Assembly (NCBI GenBank): GCA_965216195.1
Contig: OZ244151.1
Span: 1,302,001 to 1,366,000, forward strand
Direction: 5' to 3'
Origin: Aridibacter sp965216195
GTDB lineage: Bacteria > Acidobacteriota > Blastocatellia > Pyrinomonadales > Pyrinomonadaceae
Length of the DNA: 64,000 bases
Positions 17,382 to 26,529 of this stretch are shown in pieces. Each line of letters begins with the position of its first letter. The first letter of the stretch is position 1. A program made the translations under genes and the position numbers. The notes beneath the pieces are model-generated. The model saw only the letters and a program-made list of their open reading frames with translations, did no database searches and was not told where the DNA came from.

Positions 17382-17941
17382 TTAAGATTGTGTTTCGTTT
17401 TCAGCTTTTCCAGTTTTTGTAGAATTTCAGGTTCCTCTTTTAATTCAACGAGTGGGCTCAGTTGTTCGAGTACGTAATCCCATTCCAACTTCTCCTGCGC
17501 TATCAGGATACTTTGGATGTCTGCCCAATCCTGCAACCTATTTGCAAAAGCTTTGAATACTATTAAATCTTCCGCGGTACAAATTCTAAGATTCGCTTTA
17601 GGCGTAAACCTATATTTTTCAGCTCTCTTTACGGCGCTCTCTTCAAAAAACAAACCTCCAAGAGAAATATCTACACCAACGTTATCGATCTTGAGAAGCA
17701 TGACGCGACTTTTTAACGCAAATTCTTTCAGATTTTCAATTCGCGGGTTGAATTCAGATAGAATGGTGTCAATAAAAACCTCTTCATTACCAAAACCCGT
17801 AAGAAGCGTCAGATCGATATCGTTTGTTAAACGTGGTCTCGCCCATCTTTGTAAGGCGATACCTCCAATAAAGCAAAACTGCCAGTCGTGCTCTTCAAAA
17901 GATTGTTGGATTTTTTGTGCGGCTTCAAAAACTGTTTTCAT
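17378..17941 (-). CDS. Nucleotidyltransferase-fold protein (AbiEii/toxin-like)
   Basis: A 187-residue protein with a minimal nucleotidyltransferase signature: FIGGIALQRWARPRLTNDID, where the GG and DxD-like residues would bind nucleotide and metal, followed by VGVDISLG. This pattern is seen in AbiEii/AbiGii-type toxins and relatives. The remainder is helical, with CTAEDLIVFKAFANRLQDWAD, typical of this group. It overlaps a small upstream gene by four bases, the usual antitoxin-toxin arrangement, and also overlaps asnS by four bases. A toxin role is an inference from these features. Confidence 0.7.
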   Translation of the reverse strand: MKTVFEAAQKIQQSFEEHDWQFCFIGGIALQRWARPRLTNDIDLTLLTGFGNEEVFIDTILSEFNPRIENLKEFALKSRVMLLKIDNVGVDISLGGLFFEESAVKRAEKYRFTPKANLRICTAEDLIVFKAFANRLQDWADIQSILIAQEKLEWDYVLEQLSPLVELKEEPEILQKLEKLKTKHNLK

Positions 17942-18162
17942 TTTCTTAGTTTCATGAAAAGTTTTTGCATTTCTATTAAGCCCGAAGTCGGTTTAGGCGG
18001 ATACATATTTAGGGCAGCTTCGGAAGCATCGCTCAGTGATAAAACCTCATCGGCAATATTAATTGCTCTCAATTCCTTCTTTTCTATCTCTTCGAGCAAC
18101 ATTCCGACTCTTTTCCAGTTTTCGACGTACTGTTTGAGTTTTTCTTTTCTGTCAGAATCCAT
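17938..18162 (-). CDS. Small helical protein, possible antitoxin partner
   Basis: A 74-residue, mostly helical, charged protein (KLKQYVENWKRVGMLLEEIE) with a Pro-containing C-terminal part. Its stop overlaps the start of the nucleotidyltransferase gene by four bases. No DNA-binding motif is visible. Size, charge and position suit an antitoxin or accessory subunit, but this is an inference. ATG at 18162 is the only start that fits. Confidence 0.55.
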   Translation of the reverse strand: MDSDRKEKLKQYVENWKRVGMLLEEIEKKELRAINIADEVLSLSDASEAALNMYPPKPTSGLIEMQKLFMKLRK

Positions 18163-18205
18163 ATCACTATTTTAACACTTCGTATCTCTTATGATTAGCA
18201 TTTCT

Positions 18206-19225
18206 TTAGCCTCTTTTGACGAGTACCGCTTCGATGACAGAATCAAGTTTTGGGAAGTTTTTCAATCGCCTGCAGGCACTCAAAACAACCTCAAACATAG
18301 GATTAATATATTGCACGTACTCGGTTTTTCCAAAGTTTCCAGCTTGATTTGAAAACGTTCCAATGGCTTTCAGGCATCTTTGAACCGTCATTAGATCAAA
18401 CTCATAATCAAATTTCTCAAACTCGATTGGCTCAAGACCATGTTTTTCACGTTCCCCAAGAAAAAATCGCATCTTTTTCTCAAGCCATTCGCGGCTTGGG
18501 ATTTCAGTGATCCGATCAAGCAAAAGCGACACGAGGTCGTACGCAACCGAACCGATCCTTGCGTCTTGATGATCTATGATTCTTAGCTTGCCGTCTTTGC
18601 CCAACATCAAATTCGCCGCGTGAAAATCACGGTGGGTTAAAACGTTGGCGTAGCTTTCCAGTTCGCGAGATAACTCGGTGAATTCATCAGTCAAAGCCTG
18701 GTCGTCCGGTTCCAAAAGTGGTGCGCCCTTTAAACTTTCAAAATAATGAGTTTTGAAAAAGTTTAACTCCCAAAGCAGCTTTTCCTCATCAAATTTGAGT
18801 TTCGAGGCGATCGAACCCATGGAATATGCTTGGGGAGTGGATTTTTGTATCCTGGCGATTAAAGAAATCGCTGAATTTAAGAGATTTTCGCGCTCTTTTG
18901 GATCGGACTCCAGCAGCGCATCGCGCAGAATTCTGTCGCCAAAATCCTCGTGAGTGAGCAGACCGAGTTCGGTATCAATCTCGAAGATTCTCGCAACGGG
19001 CAAGTCACACTTTAAAAACAGGTTTGTAACGTCTATTTGGGGTAAAGATTCATCAAAACCCTCGGGATAAACGCAGGCAATTTGCGAGAAGTCGTTTGAT
19101 CTTATCCGAAAGAATTCTCGGGTTGATGCATCCGGTGTAAGCCTTTCTCTGTCACCGATTACTCCATGTTTCTTAAGAAACAAGTTTAAGCGTTTTATGG
19201 CAGGCAAATCGAAAGTATGAGCCAT
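18206..19225 (-). CDS. amgK: Anomeric MurNAc/GlcNAc kinase-like phosphotransferase
   Basis: A 339-residue protein of the aminoglycoside-phosphotransferase (APH) fold. The catalytic loop VLTHRDFHAANLML (HxDxxxxN) and the metal-binding IIDHQDARIG (where D precedes the activation segment) are present. The gene lies six bases downstream of a murU-like nucleotidyltransferase; this exact pair is the AmgK-MurU cell-wall salvage route, in which AmgK makes MurNAc-1-phosphate. The resemblance includes the start DLPAIKRLNLFLKKHG and the ASTREFFRI motif. Antibiotic phosphorylation is less likely given the neighbour. Confidence 0.78.
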   Translation of the reverse strand: MAHTFDLPAIKRLNLFLKKHGVIGDRERLTPDASTREFFRIRSNDFSQIACVYPEGFDESLPQIDVTNLFLKCDLPVARIFEIDTELGLLTHEDFGDRILRDALLESDPKERENLLNSAISLIARIQKSTPQAYSMGSIASKLKFDEEKLLWELNFFKTHYFESLKGAPLLEPDDQALTDEFTELSRELESYANVLTHRDFHAANLMLGKDGKLRIIDHQDARIGSVAYDLVSLLLDRITEIPSREWLEKKMRFFLGEREKHGLEPIEFEKFDYEFDLMTVQRCLKAIGTFSNQAGNFGKTEYVQYINPMFEVVLSACRRLKNFPKLDSVIEAVLVKRG

Positions 19226-19231
19226 ATCACC

Positions 19232-20227
19232 TTATTGGTCCAGCGGGACGACATAATTCTCACCAATCATCGTTCCTTTCAATGCTTTTTCCGGGATTTC
19301 ATCGCAATGGTCGAGCATATCTCCACGCACGATCGCCACATTTTCGTATTTCTCACCGCTTTTGATTACAACGTCATCGCCGATTATGGATCGCTCAATA
19401 TCCGCATCGCCTTCGATTCTTACGTTGTCCCATAGTATCGAGTCTTCAACGTCTGCAGAGTCGGAGATAAAGGAGTTTTTACCAACCACGTTTCGACTTG
19501 GATTTCCGTTAAGCATTGCAAGCGTAATGTCCAAATAACGAGGAATTGTAGAGAGTTCGTACCATTTACCCTCAGTAATGTGGGCGGTAATTTTTTCACC
19601 ATTTTTAATCGCCGGATCATAAAATGTCGGTACGATATCTGAATAAACACCCCGGGGAATATAGTCAAAAACACGCGGCTCCAGTATATGAATACCCGTA
19701 AACATCATCGGAATGTCAGATTGCGGATTGCGGATCGTGGAATGTTCGGGAAAACCATTGCCGAAACCTTTTACAAATCCATCTTTGACAAAAACCTCAG
19801 TGAATTTCTCGAATTTCGCGTTTTCCTTCAAAACCATCGTTGCCAATGCCCCCGATTTTTTATGAGTTTCAAGTGCGGCATGGATATCGATATCGGTAAT
19901 AATTTTACCGTTGGCGATCAGAAAGGTTTCGTCTTCGAGTAGGTCCCGGGCATTGTCTAGCGCACCGGCGGTGCCCAAGATTTTTGGTTCTTCATAGGTG
20001 TAATGGATTTTTACTCCGAAGTCACTTCCATCACCAAGCGCTGCTTTTACTGACTCCGGTTGATGGTGGAGATTTACGACGACATCTTTAAAACCGTAGC
20101 CCGCGAGATATTCCGCTACATATCCAACTAGCGGCTTGCCCAAAAAGGGAACAGCGGGCTTTGTTCTGTCTATTGTTAAAGGAAATAGCCGCGTTCCAAA
20201 ACCAGCGGCTAATATCATTGCTTTCAT
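19232..20227 (-). CDS. murU: MurNAc-1-phosphate uridylyltransferase-like sugar nucleotidyltransferase
   Basis: A 331-residue sugar-1-phosphate nucleotidyltransferase: LAAGFGTRLFPLTIDRTKPA is the nucleotide-binding signature, GTAGALDNA and GKIITDIDIH follow. Compared with Pseudomonas MurU (about 220 residues) it has an extra C-terminal left-handed beta-helix (FISDSADVEDSILWDNVRIE), as in mannose-1-phosphate guanylyltransferases, so GTP/mannose use cannot be excluded. Context with amgK favours UDP-MurNAc salvage. An odd insert, STIRNPQSDIP near residue 168, is encoded by heptad repeats (ATCCGCA twice, then degenerate copies). Confidence 0.75.
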   Translation of the reverse strand: MKAMILAAGFGTRLFPLTIDRTKPAVPFLGKPLVGYVAEYLAGYGFKDVVVNLHHQPESVKAALGDGSDFGVKIHYTYEEPKILGTAGALDNARDLLEDETFLIANGKIITDIDIHAALETHKKSGALATMVLKENAKFEKFTEVFVKDGFVKGFGNGFPEHSTIRNPQSDIPMMFTGIHILEPRVFDYIPRGVYSDIVPTFYDPAIKNGEKITAHITEGKWYELSTIPRYLDITLAMLNGNPSRNVVGKNSFISDSADVEDSILWDNVRIEGDADIERSIIGDDVVIKSGEKYENVAIVRGDMLDHCDEIPEKALKGTMIGENYVVPLDQ

Positions 20228-20463
20228 CTAATAAAAGGCTGAAAATTCAGCGTCTTAAGTTATAAATCTGCGCCTACGCATTAAATATCAAACTTAACGA
20301 TTTTGGTCGTTAAATGCAAACTTGCTTAAACGGGTTTTGGCGCTAAAATCGCTTGTAATGACAGCCGAGTTTTCAGGCAAGGGTTTTGGCTTTTTGACAC
20401 CCCACTAAACCAAAATTCATGCCGGAATCTGACAGTCGCGATTAATTTCTTTAGTCAAAACGC

Positions 20464-21351
20464 ATGAAGAAAAATTCAGTAATTTTATTTTTCGTAGATG
20501 GCCTTGGAATCGGCGAGAAAAACGAATTTAACCCGTTATCTTTAACGGAGGGGTTGGAACCCCTCGACAACTTCCTCGGTCTTGAAAAAGAAATGTACCA
20601 AAAGGGGGTCTTGGTTCCGACTGATGCTCGTCTGAGCGTTGAAGGACGACCTCAGAGTGCTTCGGGGCAAACTACGATTTACACAGGAATCAACGCTGCA
20701 AAGCACTTAGGTAAGCACAAACACGGCTTTCCAAACAAAAAACTCCGCGAACTGATCAACAAACACTCCGTATTTCTACAGCTAAAAAACCTGGGAATCG
20801 AAGATACGGTTTTTGCGAATGCCTATACGCCAAAGTTCTTCGAGGGAAAGCGGCGCTTTAGGTCGGCGACAACCTGCTGCGTAGAAGCTGCGGGAATGCA
20901 GTTTCGAAGATTGCGTGATTTGATAGGACGAAAGGCGATTTTTCACGACTTTACAAATCGCCAGCTAATTAAACACGGTTTTGACGTTCCTGAGTTTATT
21001 CCTTCGGATGCTGCTGAAATTCTTGCAAATCTTTGCGGGGAACATAGCTTTACTCTCTACGAGCATTTCATCACCGACAAGATCGGACACGACCAAAATT
21101 ACAAATCGGCGTCACAGCATCTTCCCATGCTCGCCAAATTTGTTCGCGAAGCCCTCTCTTTGGTCGATCTCGATAGTACGACCTTTATCTTGACAAGCGA
21201 CCACGGAAACATAGAGAATCTGTCCATCCGCAATCACACGTTAAACAGAGTTCCCACAATCATTTGGGGAAGGAAAAAACACGTCGCGGCCGAGCGAATA
21301 AAAAGTCTCGTTGATATTACGCCTACTATCATCGACCTATTGACCGAATGA
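20464..21351 (+). CDS. Metalloenzyme-superfamily protein (iPGM/phosphopentomutase-like)
   Basis: A 295-residue protein of the alkaline phosphatase/cofactor-independent phosphoglycerate mutase superfamily. Metal-binding motifs visible are FFVDGLGIG at the start, the nucleophile region QSASGQTTIYTG, ITDKIGHDQN, and LTSDHGNIEN near the C-terminus followed by HTLNRVPTIIWG. It is much shorter than phosphoglycerate mutase (about 510) and lacks that enzyme's phosphotransferase insert, so the exact reaction is unknown. Its stop overlaps the MFS gene start (ATGA). Confidence 0.8.
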   Translation: MKKNSVILFFVDGLGIGEKNEFNPLSLTEGLEPLDNFLGLEKEMYQKGVLVPTDARLSVEGRPQSASGQTTIYTGINAAKHLGKHKHGFPNKKLRELINKHSVFLQLKNLGIEDTVFANAYTPKFFEGKRRFRSATTCCVEAAGMQFRRLRDLIGRKAIFHDFTNRQLIKHGFDVPEFIPSDAAEILANLCGEHSFTLYEHFITDKIGHDQNYKSASQHLPMLAKFVREALSLVDLDSTTFILTSDHGNIENLSIRNHTLNRVPTIIWGRKKHVAAERIKSLVDITPTIIDLLTE

Positions 21352-22733
21352 CAGATTCAAGGATATCGGACGACCTTCCTAAGAACGACCGTAAGGAAAT
21401 ATTCGGTTGGATAACTTACGACTGGGCAAATTCGGCGTTTTACACGATCGTCATAACGGTTTTGCTCGGGCCCTATTTAACTGCGCTTGCCCAGGCAGAC
21501 GTGGGGAAAAATGGAGTTGTTTTCGACTTAGGTTTTCTTGGGTCTGTCACCGCTGAGTCACTTGTTCCAAATGCGCTAGCGCTTTCCGTAGTTTCACAAG
21601 TCTGTTTTCTGCCGATTCTCGGATCGCTCGCCGATTACACAAGTCTTAAGAAAAAGATGATGATGTTTTTCTGTTATTTTGGGGTAACGGTAAGCTGTCT
21701 TTTGTTTTTCATAAAAGGAGACAACTACATCTGGGGCAGTATCTTTATGGTATTGGCAAACATGAGTTTCGCCGCCACAAATGTTTTTTATAACGCTTAT
21801 TTGGTCGATATAACCACGGAAGATAAGCGCGACAAGATTTCGAGTTATGGTTTCGCCGCCGGCTACTTTGCCGGTTTTATTATCCTTGTAGGAACTCTTC
21901 TGTTCTTAAAAAACGTATCATATTTCGGCATTACCGAAGGATTTGGCGTGAGATTCTCCATGTTGATCGCGTCACTTTGGTGGGGTGTTTTTGCGATAAT
22001 CACCTTTTATCTTGTTAAAAGCCGGGATCCGGAGGAACTTCCGGAAAGCGAAAATATCGTGACCGTCGGGTTTAAGGAGCTTTGGACAACGCTTAAGCAG
22101 CTCGTCGGTCTAAAATACACGATGATGTTTTTGATTGCCTATCTCTTTTATAATGACGGTATTCAAACCGTAATTCTCTACTCATCCGTTTTTCTATCCC
22201 AGGAATTGTTTGTATCGAACGGGTTGGCACCGGATCAGGCATTTCTATTGGGAATATTTATTGTTGCGCAGATAATGGCCGTTATCGGGTCGATTGTTTT
22301 TGAGAGGATTGCGAGATTTATTGGTGCGAAGAAAACGATAATAATCTGTCTTGCGATCTGGTGCGGAATTGTAATTTTTGCATATGCGTTTTTAGCCTCA
22401 CAGGCACAAGCCTGGATAATGGGGGCTTTTATCGGGCTGGTTCTGGGAAGCACGCAGGCGCTTTCGCGTTCGCTGTTCTCACAAATGATTCCGAAAGGAC
22501 GCGAATCATCATTTTTCGGTCTCTATGAGATTTCGGAAAAGGGAACCTCGTGGCTTGGTAGCATGGTGTTTGCAATCGTAATTGCCACTACCGGCTCATA
22601 TCGGCAAGCGATTCTTTGCTTGATTTTCTTTTTCGCGGTTGGAATCGTTATACTTTTATTTACAAATACAGCCAAAGCGATACATGAGGCGGGGAATCTG
22701 ACCCCGGAGGAAGCCGCCGAAAAGACCCGTTAG
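21348..22733 (+). CDS. MFS permease of the UMF1 family
   Basis: A 461-residue integral membrane protein with about 12 hydrophobic segments. The opening motif FGWITYDWANSAFYTIVITV (DWANSAF) is characteristic of the UMF1 (Atg22-like) family of major facilitator transporters. LGSTQALSRSLFSQMIPKG near residue 370 and FFGLYEISEKGTSWLG after it are also typical. The substrate is not known. It is sandwiched, with four-base overlap upstream and zero-base gap downstream, between an iPGM-like enzyme and PTS enzyme I. Confidence 0.88.
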   Translation: MTDSRISDDLPKNDRKEIFGWITYDWANSAFYTIVITVLLGPYLTALAQADVGKNGVVFDLGFLGSVTAESLVPNALALSVVSQVCFLPILGSLADYTSLKKKMMMFFCYFGVTVSCLLFFIKGDNYIWGSIFMVLANMSFAATNVFYNAYLVDITTEDKRDKISSYGFAAGYFAGFIILVGTLLFLKNVSYFGITEGFGVRFSMLIASLWWGVFAIITFYLVKSRDPEELPESENIVTVGFKELWTTLKQLVGLKYTMMFLIAYLFYNDGIQTVILYSSVFLSQELFVSNGLAPDQAFLLGIFIVAQIMAVIGSIVFERIARFIGAKKTIIICLAIWCGIVIFAYAFLASQAQAWIMGAFIGLVLGSTQALSRSLFSQMIPKGRESSFFGLYEISEKGTSWLGSMVFAIVIATTGSYRQAILCLIFFFAVGIVILLFTNTAKAIHEAGNLTPEEAAEKTR

Positions 22734-24500
22734 ATGAGCAAGAAACCGGAAATTATTCTGAAAGGGCGATCCGTTTCGCAAGGCGTCGCTTTTGGAAAAG
22801 CATTATCGCTCTACGGAAGCCGCCGACAATTCTACAAAACGAAAATTCCTAAAACGGGCGTCGCTCAAGAAATCGAGCGATTTCATGAGAGCCTTAAACT
22901 CGCGAAGGAACAGCTAAAAAAGATTTCCTCGGGTGGCGAGGTAGCGAGCCGGCAACAGGTGACGATTTTTGAAACTCACCTGCTGTTTCTCGACGATAAA
23001 TCGCTACTTTCTAAAATCGAAAAATCAATTCACGATGATCGAATAAACGCCGAGTGGGCCGTAAGTAACGTAGCCGATTCTTACATCTCTAAATATAAAA
23101 ACCTATCGGATAAACACCTCCGCGAAAAATACATCGATTTGGAGGATGTTGCTTTGCGTCTTCTTGTCGCACTTGGTGGCGGTGACGAAAAGACAAAGAA
23201 TTTAAATGACGATTCAATAATTGTTGCCAAGGAAGTTTATCCCTCTACGCTAATCGAATTTAAACAAAGTCGTCCCGCAGCAATCGCGACCGAAAGCGGC
23301 GGGTGGACCTCTCACACATTTATTCTCGCTCGCGAGCTGGGGATCCCCGCGGTCACGGGGTTAAAAGGCGTCCTAAGACAGGTTGAGACCGGCGACAATG
23401 TTGTTGTCGACGGTTTTGCCGGAACGCTCACTTTGAACCCTGAAAAGGCGACCTTAGAGAGGGGAGTGGAGCGGAAGAGCACGCTTACCGGCAAGAGAGA
23501 GGGGGCAGCCTACGAGACCGGCAAACTAAAAACGCTCGACGATGTAGAGATTACCTTACGAGCTAACCTTGATTTATTGGGAGATTATCAAGAGGCTGAA
23601 AGTCTGGGAGCAAACGGAATCGGGCTTTACCGCTCGGAATTTCTTTTTAATCAGAATCGTGGCAGTCCGGGCGAGGATGAACAGTTTGAAGCTTACAAAC
23701 GAATCGCGGAAGAAGTTGGGAAAAGCGGCGTACGGATTCGGACATTTGATTTAGGTGTTGAGGAGGTTGCGGCTCAGAGCGGAGCAGCGGAAGAAAATAA
23801 TCCAGCGTTGGGTTTAAGAGCGATCAGACTGAGTTTGCGACGTGAAAGTGAATTTCGCATACAACTAAGAGCGCTGTTGCGAGCCTCTTACAAAAGGCAT
23901 CTGGATGTTGTTTTTCCGATGATTTCTGACGTTTCTGAGATGCGGAAGGCGGTTGAAATGCTGTCAGAAGAGCGACAGGATTTGATTTCAAGAGGAATCA
24001 AAACTGGGAACCCCAAGGTTGGAGCGATGATTGAAGTTCCCGCCACAATTTTCACTATTGATCATATCGCGCGTGAGTCGGATTTCGTTAACATCGGTAC
24101 GAATGATTTGGTGCAGCATCTTTTGGCAGCCGATCGCAACAATGAATCTGTTGCCGGCTATTACAGGACGCTTCATCCAGCGGTGTTAAAGGGGATCAAA
24201 ACTGTCCTGGAAGAATGCGATCGTGCCAACACACCGGCAACAATATGCGGCGAAATGGCGGGATCGCCTATTTACGCGACCGTTTTGCTGGGACTCGGAG
24301 CTCGTGACTTAAGTATGAATCCAAAGGCGATTCCGGCTATTGCTGAGACTGTGTCTGAGATTACGTGCGAGGAGGCCAAAGAAGCAGCTCAGGAATTGGA
24401 AGTATGTGCGACGTCGCAGGAAGTAGAAGAGAAAGTAAGAAAAGCACTTCTAAACCGCTGGCCGCAGTTGTTTGACGAAGCCATGTTTACCCAATATTAA
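22734..24500 (+). CDS. ptsI: Phosphoenolpyruvate-protein phosphotransferase (PTS enzyme I)
   Basis: A 588-residue enzyme I. It moves phosphate from PEP to HPr in the cytosol. The N-terminal domain holds the active-site histidine in GGWTSHTF (His194). The C-terminal PEP-binding barrel shows ANGIGLYRSEFLF, RTFDLG, NPALGLRAIR, GAMIEVPA, FVNIGTNDLVQHLLAADRN and the catalytic Cys in ATICGEMAG. The start codon directly follows the stop of the MFS gene. No HPr or enzyme II gene is in the window, so the pathway may be regulatory rather than for sugar uptake. Confidence 0.93.
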   Translation: MSKKPEIILKGRSVSQGVAFGKALSLYGSRRQFYKTKIPKTGVAQEIERFHESLKLAKEQLKKISSGGEVASRQQVTIFETHLLFLDDKSLLSKIEKSIHDDRINAEWAVSNVADSYISKYKNLSDKHLREKYIDLEDVALRLLVALGGGDEKTKNLNDDSIIVAKEVYPSTLIEFKQSRPAAIATESGGWTSHTFILARELGIPAVTGLKGVLRQVETGDNVVVDGFAGTLTLNPEKATLERGVERKSTLTGKREGAAYETGKLKTLDDVEITLRANLDLLGDYQEAESLGANGIGLYRSEFLFNQNRGSPGEDEQFEAYKRIAEEVGKSGVRIRTFDLGVEEVAAQSGAAEENNPALGLRAIRLSLRRESEFRIQLRALLRASYKRHLDVVFPMISDVSEMRKAVEMLSEERQDLISRGIKTGNPKVGAMIEVPATIFTIDHIARESDFVNIGTNDLVQHLLAADRNNESVAGYYRTLHPAVLKGIKTVLEECDRANTPATICGEMAGSPIYATVLLGLGARDLSMNPKAIPAIAETVSEITCEEAKEAAQELEVCATSQEVEEKVRKALLNRWPQLFDEAMFTQY

Positions 24501-24751
24501 CCCCAAAAGGCGTTTGAGATTTTCACCAAAGGGCGTATTATTACTATCAAACGAAAATTATTTTGCTGAAACTCCACTAGATATCGGAAAATCAGTGGTT
24601 ATTAGGCTTTTTACTAAACTGGAGTGTTTCTTCAGATGTAAAAATTGTGAAGAAAACAGTTGAGATGTGGTAATCTAGAAATTGACGTTTCGTCCTGATC
24701 CGTCATTCTTCCAGACCAATACTTCTCACGATTCCAGGTAAAAAAGTAGAG

Positions 24752-26002
24752 ATGAAATTATTAGGGATTATAGGTTTTCTGACTCTGGCGTTTGCTGTAC
24801 CCGCATTTGGCCAGAAGTCTTCTGATGACAAAAAGAAGACCGAAAAGAAAACCGAGCAGAAATCCGAACAGACTAAAAAGGTTAACTTCGGTTACTCGAC
24901 AAATCCTCCTATACGCGAGGCTAAAGTAAAGCCCGTGGTAAAAACCGCCGAAAAAGGCAAGGTGTCGGCAGAAAAGGCTTCTAAAAAAGGAAATGAAGCC
25001 GCAGAAATGAAAGGCTCCGGCAAGAAAGCGACGGTAAAAGATACGACCGCTAAGAATACTATAGCAAAGGCTGATCCGGCAGAGGGCAACACGGACACCA
25101 ATAGCGAATTTGCCACAAAAGAAAAAACGGATGGCAGTAAACCGAATACGTTAAATATTGATCCGGAGATTCCGGAGGTTGTAGGAACCGAGAGCACGGA
25201 TGAGCTGACCCTGGCGAAGAAAACTCGCGAAATTGCTAGAAAAGCTGCTGATTCAAACCTTCCTCCGACGGAGATCTATAAGGTGGGGATTGACGACATA
25301 TTGTTTATCAGTTTGCAGGCTGACGACACGGTTTCATCCACATACTACACGGTATTGAATGACGGAACGGTAGATTATCCTTTAGCGGGCGAAATGGTTT
25401 ACGTAGTTGGATTGACGACCGACGAGATCGAAGTGTTACTCCGCGAAAAGATAAAACTGTATGAAAACCCAGAGGTTTCCGTAAAGGTCCGTGAGCACGC
25501 AAGCCACAAAGTTACCGTTTCAGGATTAGTAGAAAAAACGGGCGAAAAATATCTACAGCGTGAAGCGATTCCTCTTTTCGTTATAAAGGCTGAAGCGATC
25601 GTAAAACCAAACGCCAACCAGGTGACGGTCAGACGGGCGAATCTTGAGCCGCGGACGTTTTCTTTTAGCGATAAGGAACATGACGATTTTCTGATTTATC
25701 CGGGCGATATTATTGAGTTTGGTTCTACGCAAGTTGCCACGACGCCGAAAACTGGTGGTTTTATTTATCTTGGCGAGTTTGTAAGGCAGTTTGGCAGAAA
25801 AGAATATTATAAAGATATGACCCTGACGCAAGCGATTCTTGCGTCCGGGGGGTTGAGAAACTCGAAGATTAAGAAGGTCGTCATCCGTAGAAAGGATGAG
25901 AAAGGGCTTTTAAAATCGAAGAATTATAAGCTTCGAGACATAAAGAAGGGCAAGGTCCCGGATCCGGTTCTAAAACCCGGAGACATTATTGAAAGTTCTT
26001 AG
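24752..26002 (+). CDS. Polysaccharide export protein (Wza-like, Poly_export/SLBB)
   Basis: A 416-residue exported protein. A signal peptide (MKLLGIIGFLTLAFAVPAFG) is followed by a long Lys/Glu/Thr-rich linker (residues 22-160), unusual in length and composition. The polysaccharide export domain begins around residue 170 (YKVGIDDILFISLQ, DGTVDYPLAGEMVYVVGLT), then SLBB-type beta-grasp repeats (HKVTVSGLVEKTGEKYLQ and FIYLGEFVRQFGRKEYY), ending LKPGDIIESS. Wza-type proteins form the outer-membrane channel for capsule or exopolysaccharide. No other capsule genes adjoin it. The 251 bases upstream are gene-free, with no promoter I trust. Confidence 0.88.
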   Translation: MKLLGIIGFLTLAFAVPAFGQKSSDDKKKTEKKTEQKSEQTKKVNFGYSTNPPIREAKVKPVVKTAEKGKVSAEKASKKGNEAAEMKGSGKKATVKDTTAKNTIAKADPAEGNTDTNSEFATKEKTDGSKPNTLNIDPEIPEVVGTESTDELTLAKKTREIARKAADSNLPPTEIYKVGIDDILFISLQADDTVSSTYYTVLNDGTVDYPLAGEMVYVVGLTTDEIEVLLREKIKLYENPEVSVKVREHASHKVTVSGLVEKTGEKYLQREAIPLFVIKAEAIVKPNANQVTVRRANLEPRTFSFSDKEHDDFLIYPGDIIEFGSTQVATTPKTGGFIYLGEFVRQFGRKEYYKDMTLTQAILASGGLRNSKIKKVVIRRKDEKGLLKSKNYKLRDIKKGKVPDPVLKPGDIIESS

Positions 26003-26078
26003 TAAGCCCGATTTTATTGATCGTTAAGCACTATAAAATCTTCATAAACTCGGGTTTTTGTTGTTGAACATTTTTTGT

Positions 26079-26084
26079 TAGAAT
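26079..26084 (+). promoter_or_regulatory. Possible -10 box of rnpB
   Basis: TAGAAT lies about six bases before the first paired base of the RNase P RNA, the right distance for a start there. A poor -35 candidate (TTTTTG, 26055-26060) is 18 bases upstream. Confidence 0.35.
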
Positions 26085-26086
26085 AT

Positions 26087-26500
26087 GCCTGCCATGCAGA
26101 CAGGCGAGTTTGATAATCGCTTTTTTGAAAAGAGGAAAGTCCGAACACTACAGAGCGGCGAGCCGGATAATTTCCGGGTGTTTGTTAATTTGGCGAATAA
26201 CGACAAGTGCAACAGAAAGGAAACCAGCCATTTGGTGATGGGTGAAATGATGAGGTAAGAGCTCATCAGCGTGTTTGGTAACAAACGCGGCTAGGCAAAC
26301 TCCTCGTGGTGCAAGACCAAATAGGGAGACGTATTTTGAGCGGCTCGCTCAATAGCTGAGAGATCAGCTTGCGTTTTCGGGTAGGTCGCTTGAGCTGTTT
26401 GGTAACAAATAGCCTAGATGAATGATTATCGCTTCATCAGATTCGATGAGGTCACAAAATTCGGCTTATAGACTTGCCGAAAAGCATGGCAGCTTTTTTT
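26087..26500 (+). ncRNA. rnpB: RNase P RNA (bacterial class A)
   Basis: The catalytic RNA of RNase P, which trims the 5' ends of tRNAs. The conserved core is easily read: GAGGAAAGTCCGAACAC near 26135, CAACAGAAAGGAAACCAGCC near 26210, the TAAGAGCTCATCAGCG stretch, GGCAAACTCC near 26296, AGACCAAATAGG, and the 3' core ATTCGGCTTATAGAC. The ends CTGCCATGC (26089-26097) and GCATGGCAG (26484-26492) pair as helix P1. A run of T follows immediately and serves as terminator. Ends are estimated from P1. Confidence 0.95.
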
Positions 26501-26529
26501 ATTAACTATTAAGGAGCAATGGAGATTTT

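Noticed and set aside
17378..17941. Confident AbiE abortive-infection system
   Set aside because: Only the nucleotidyltransferase signature is seen; the partner does not show the winged-helix AbiEi domain.
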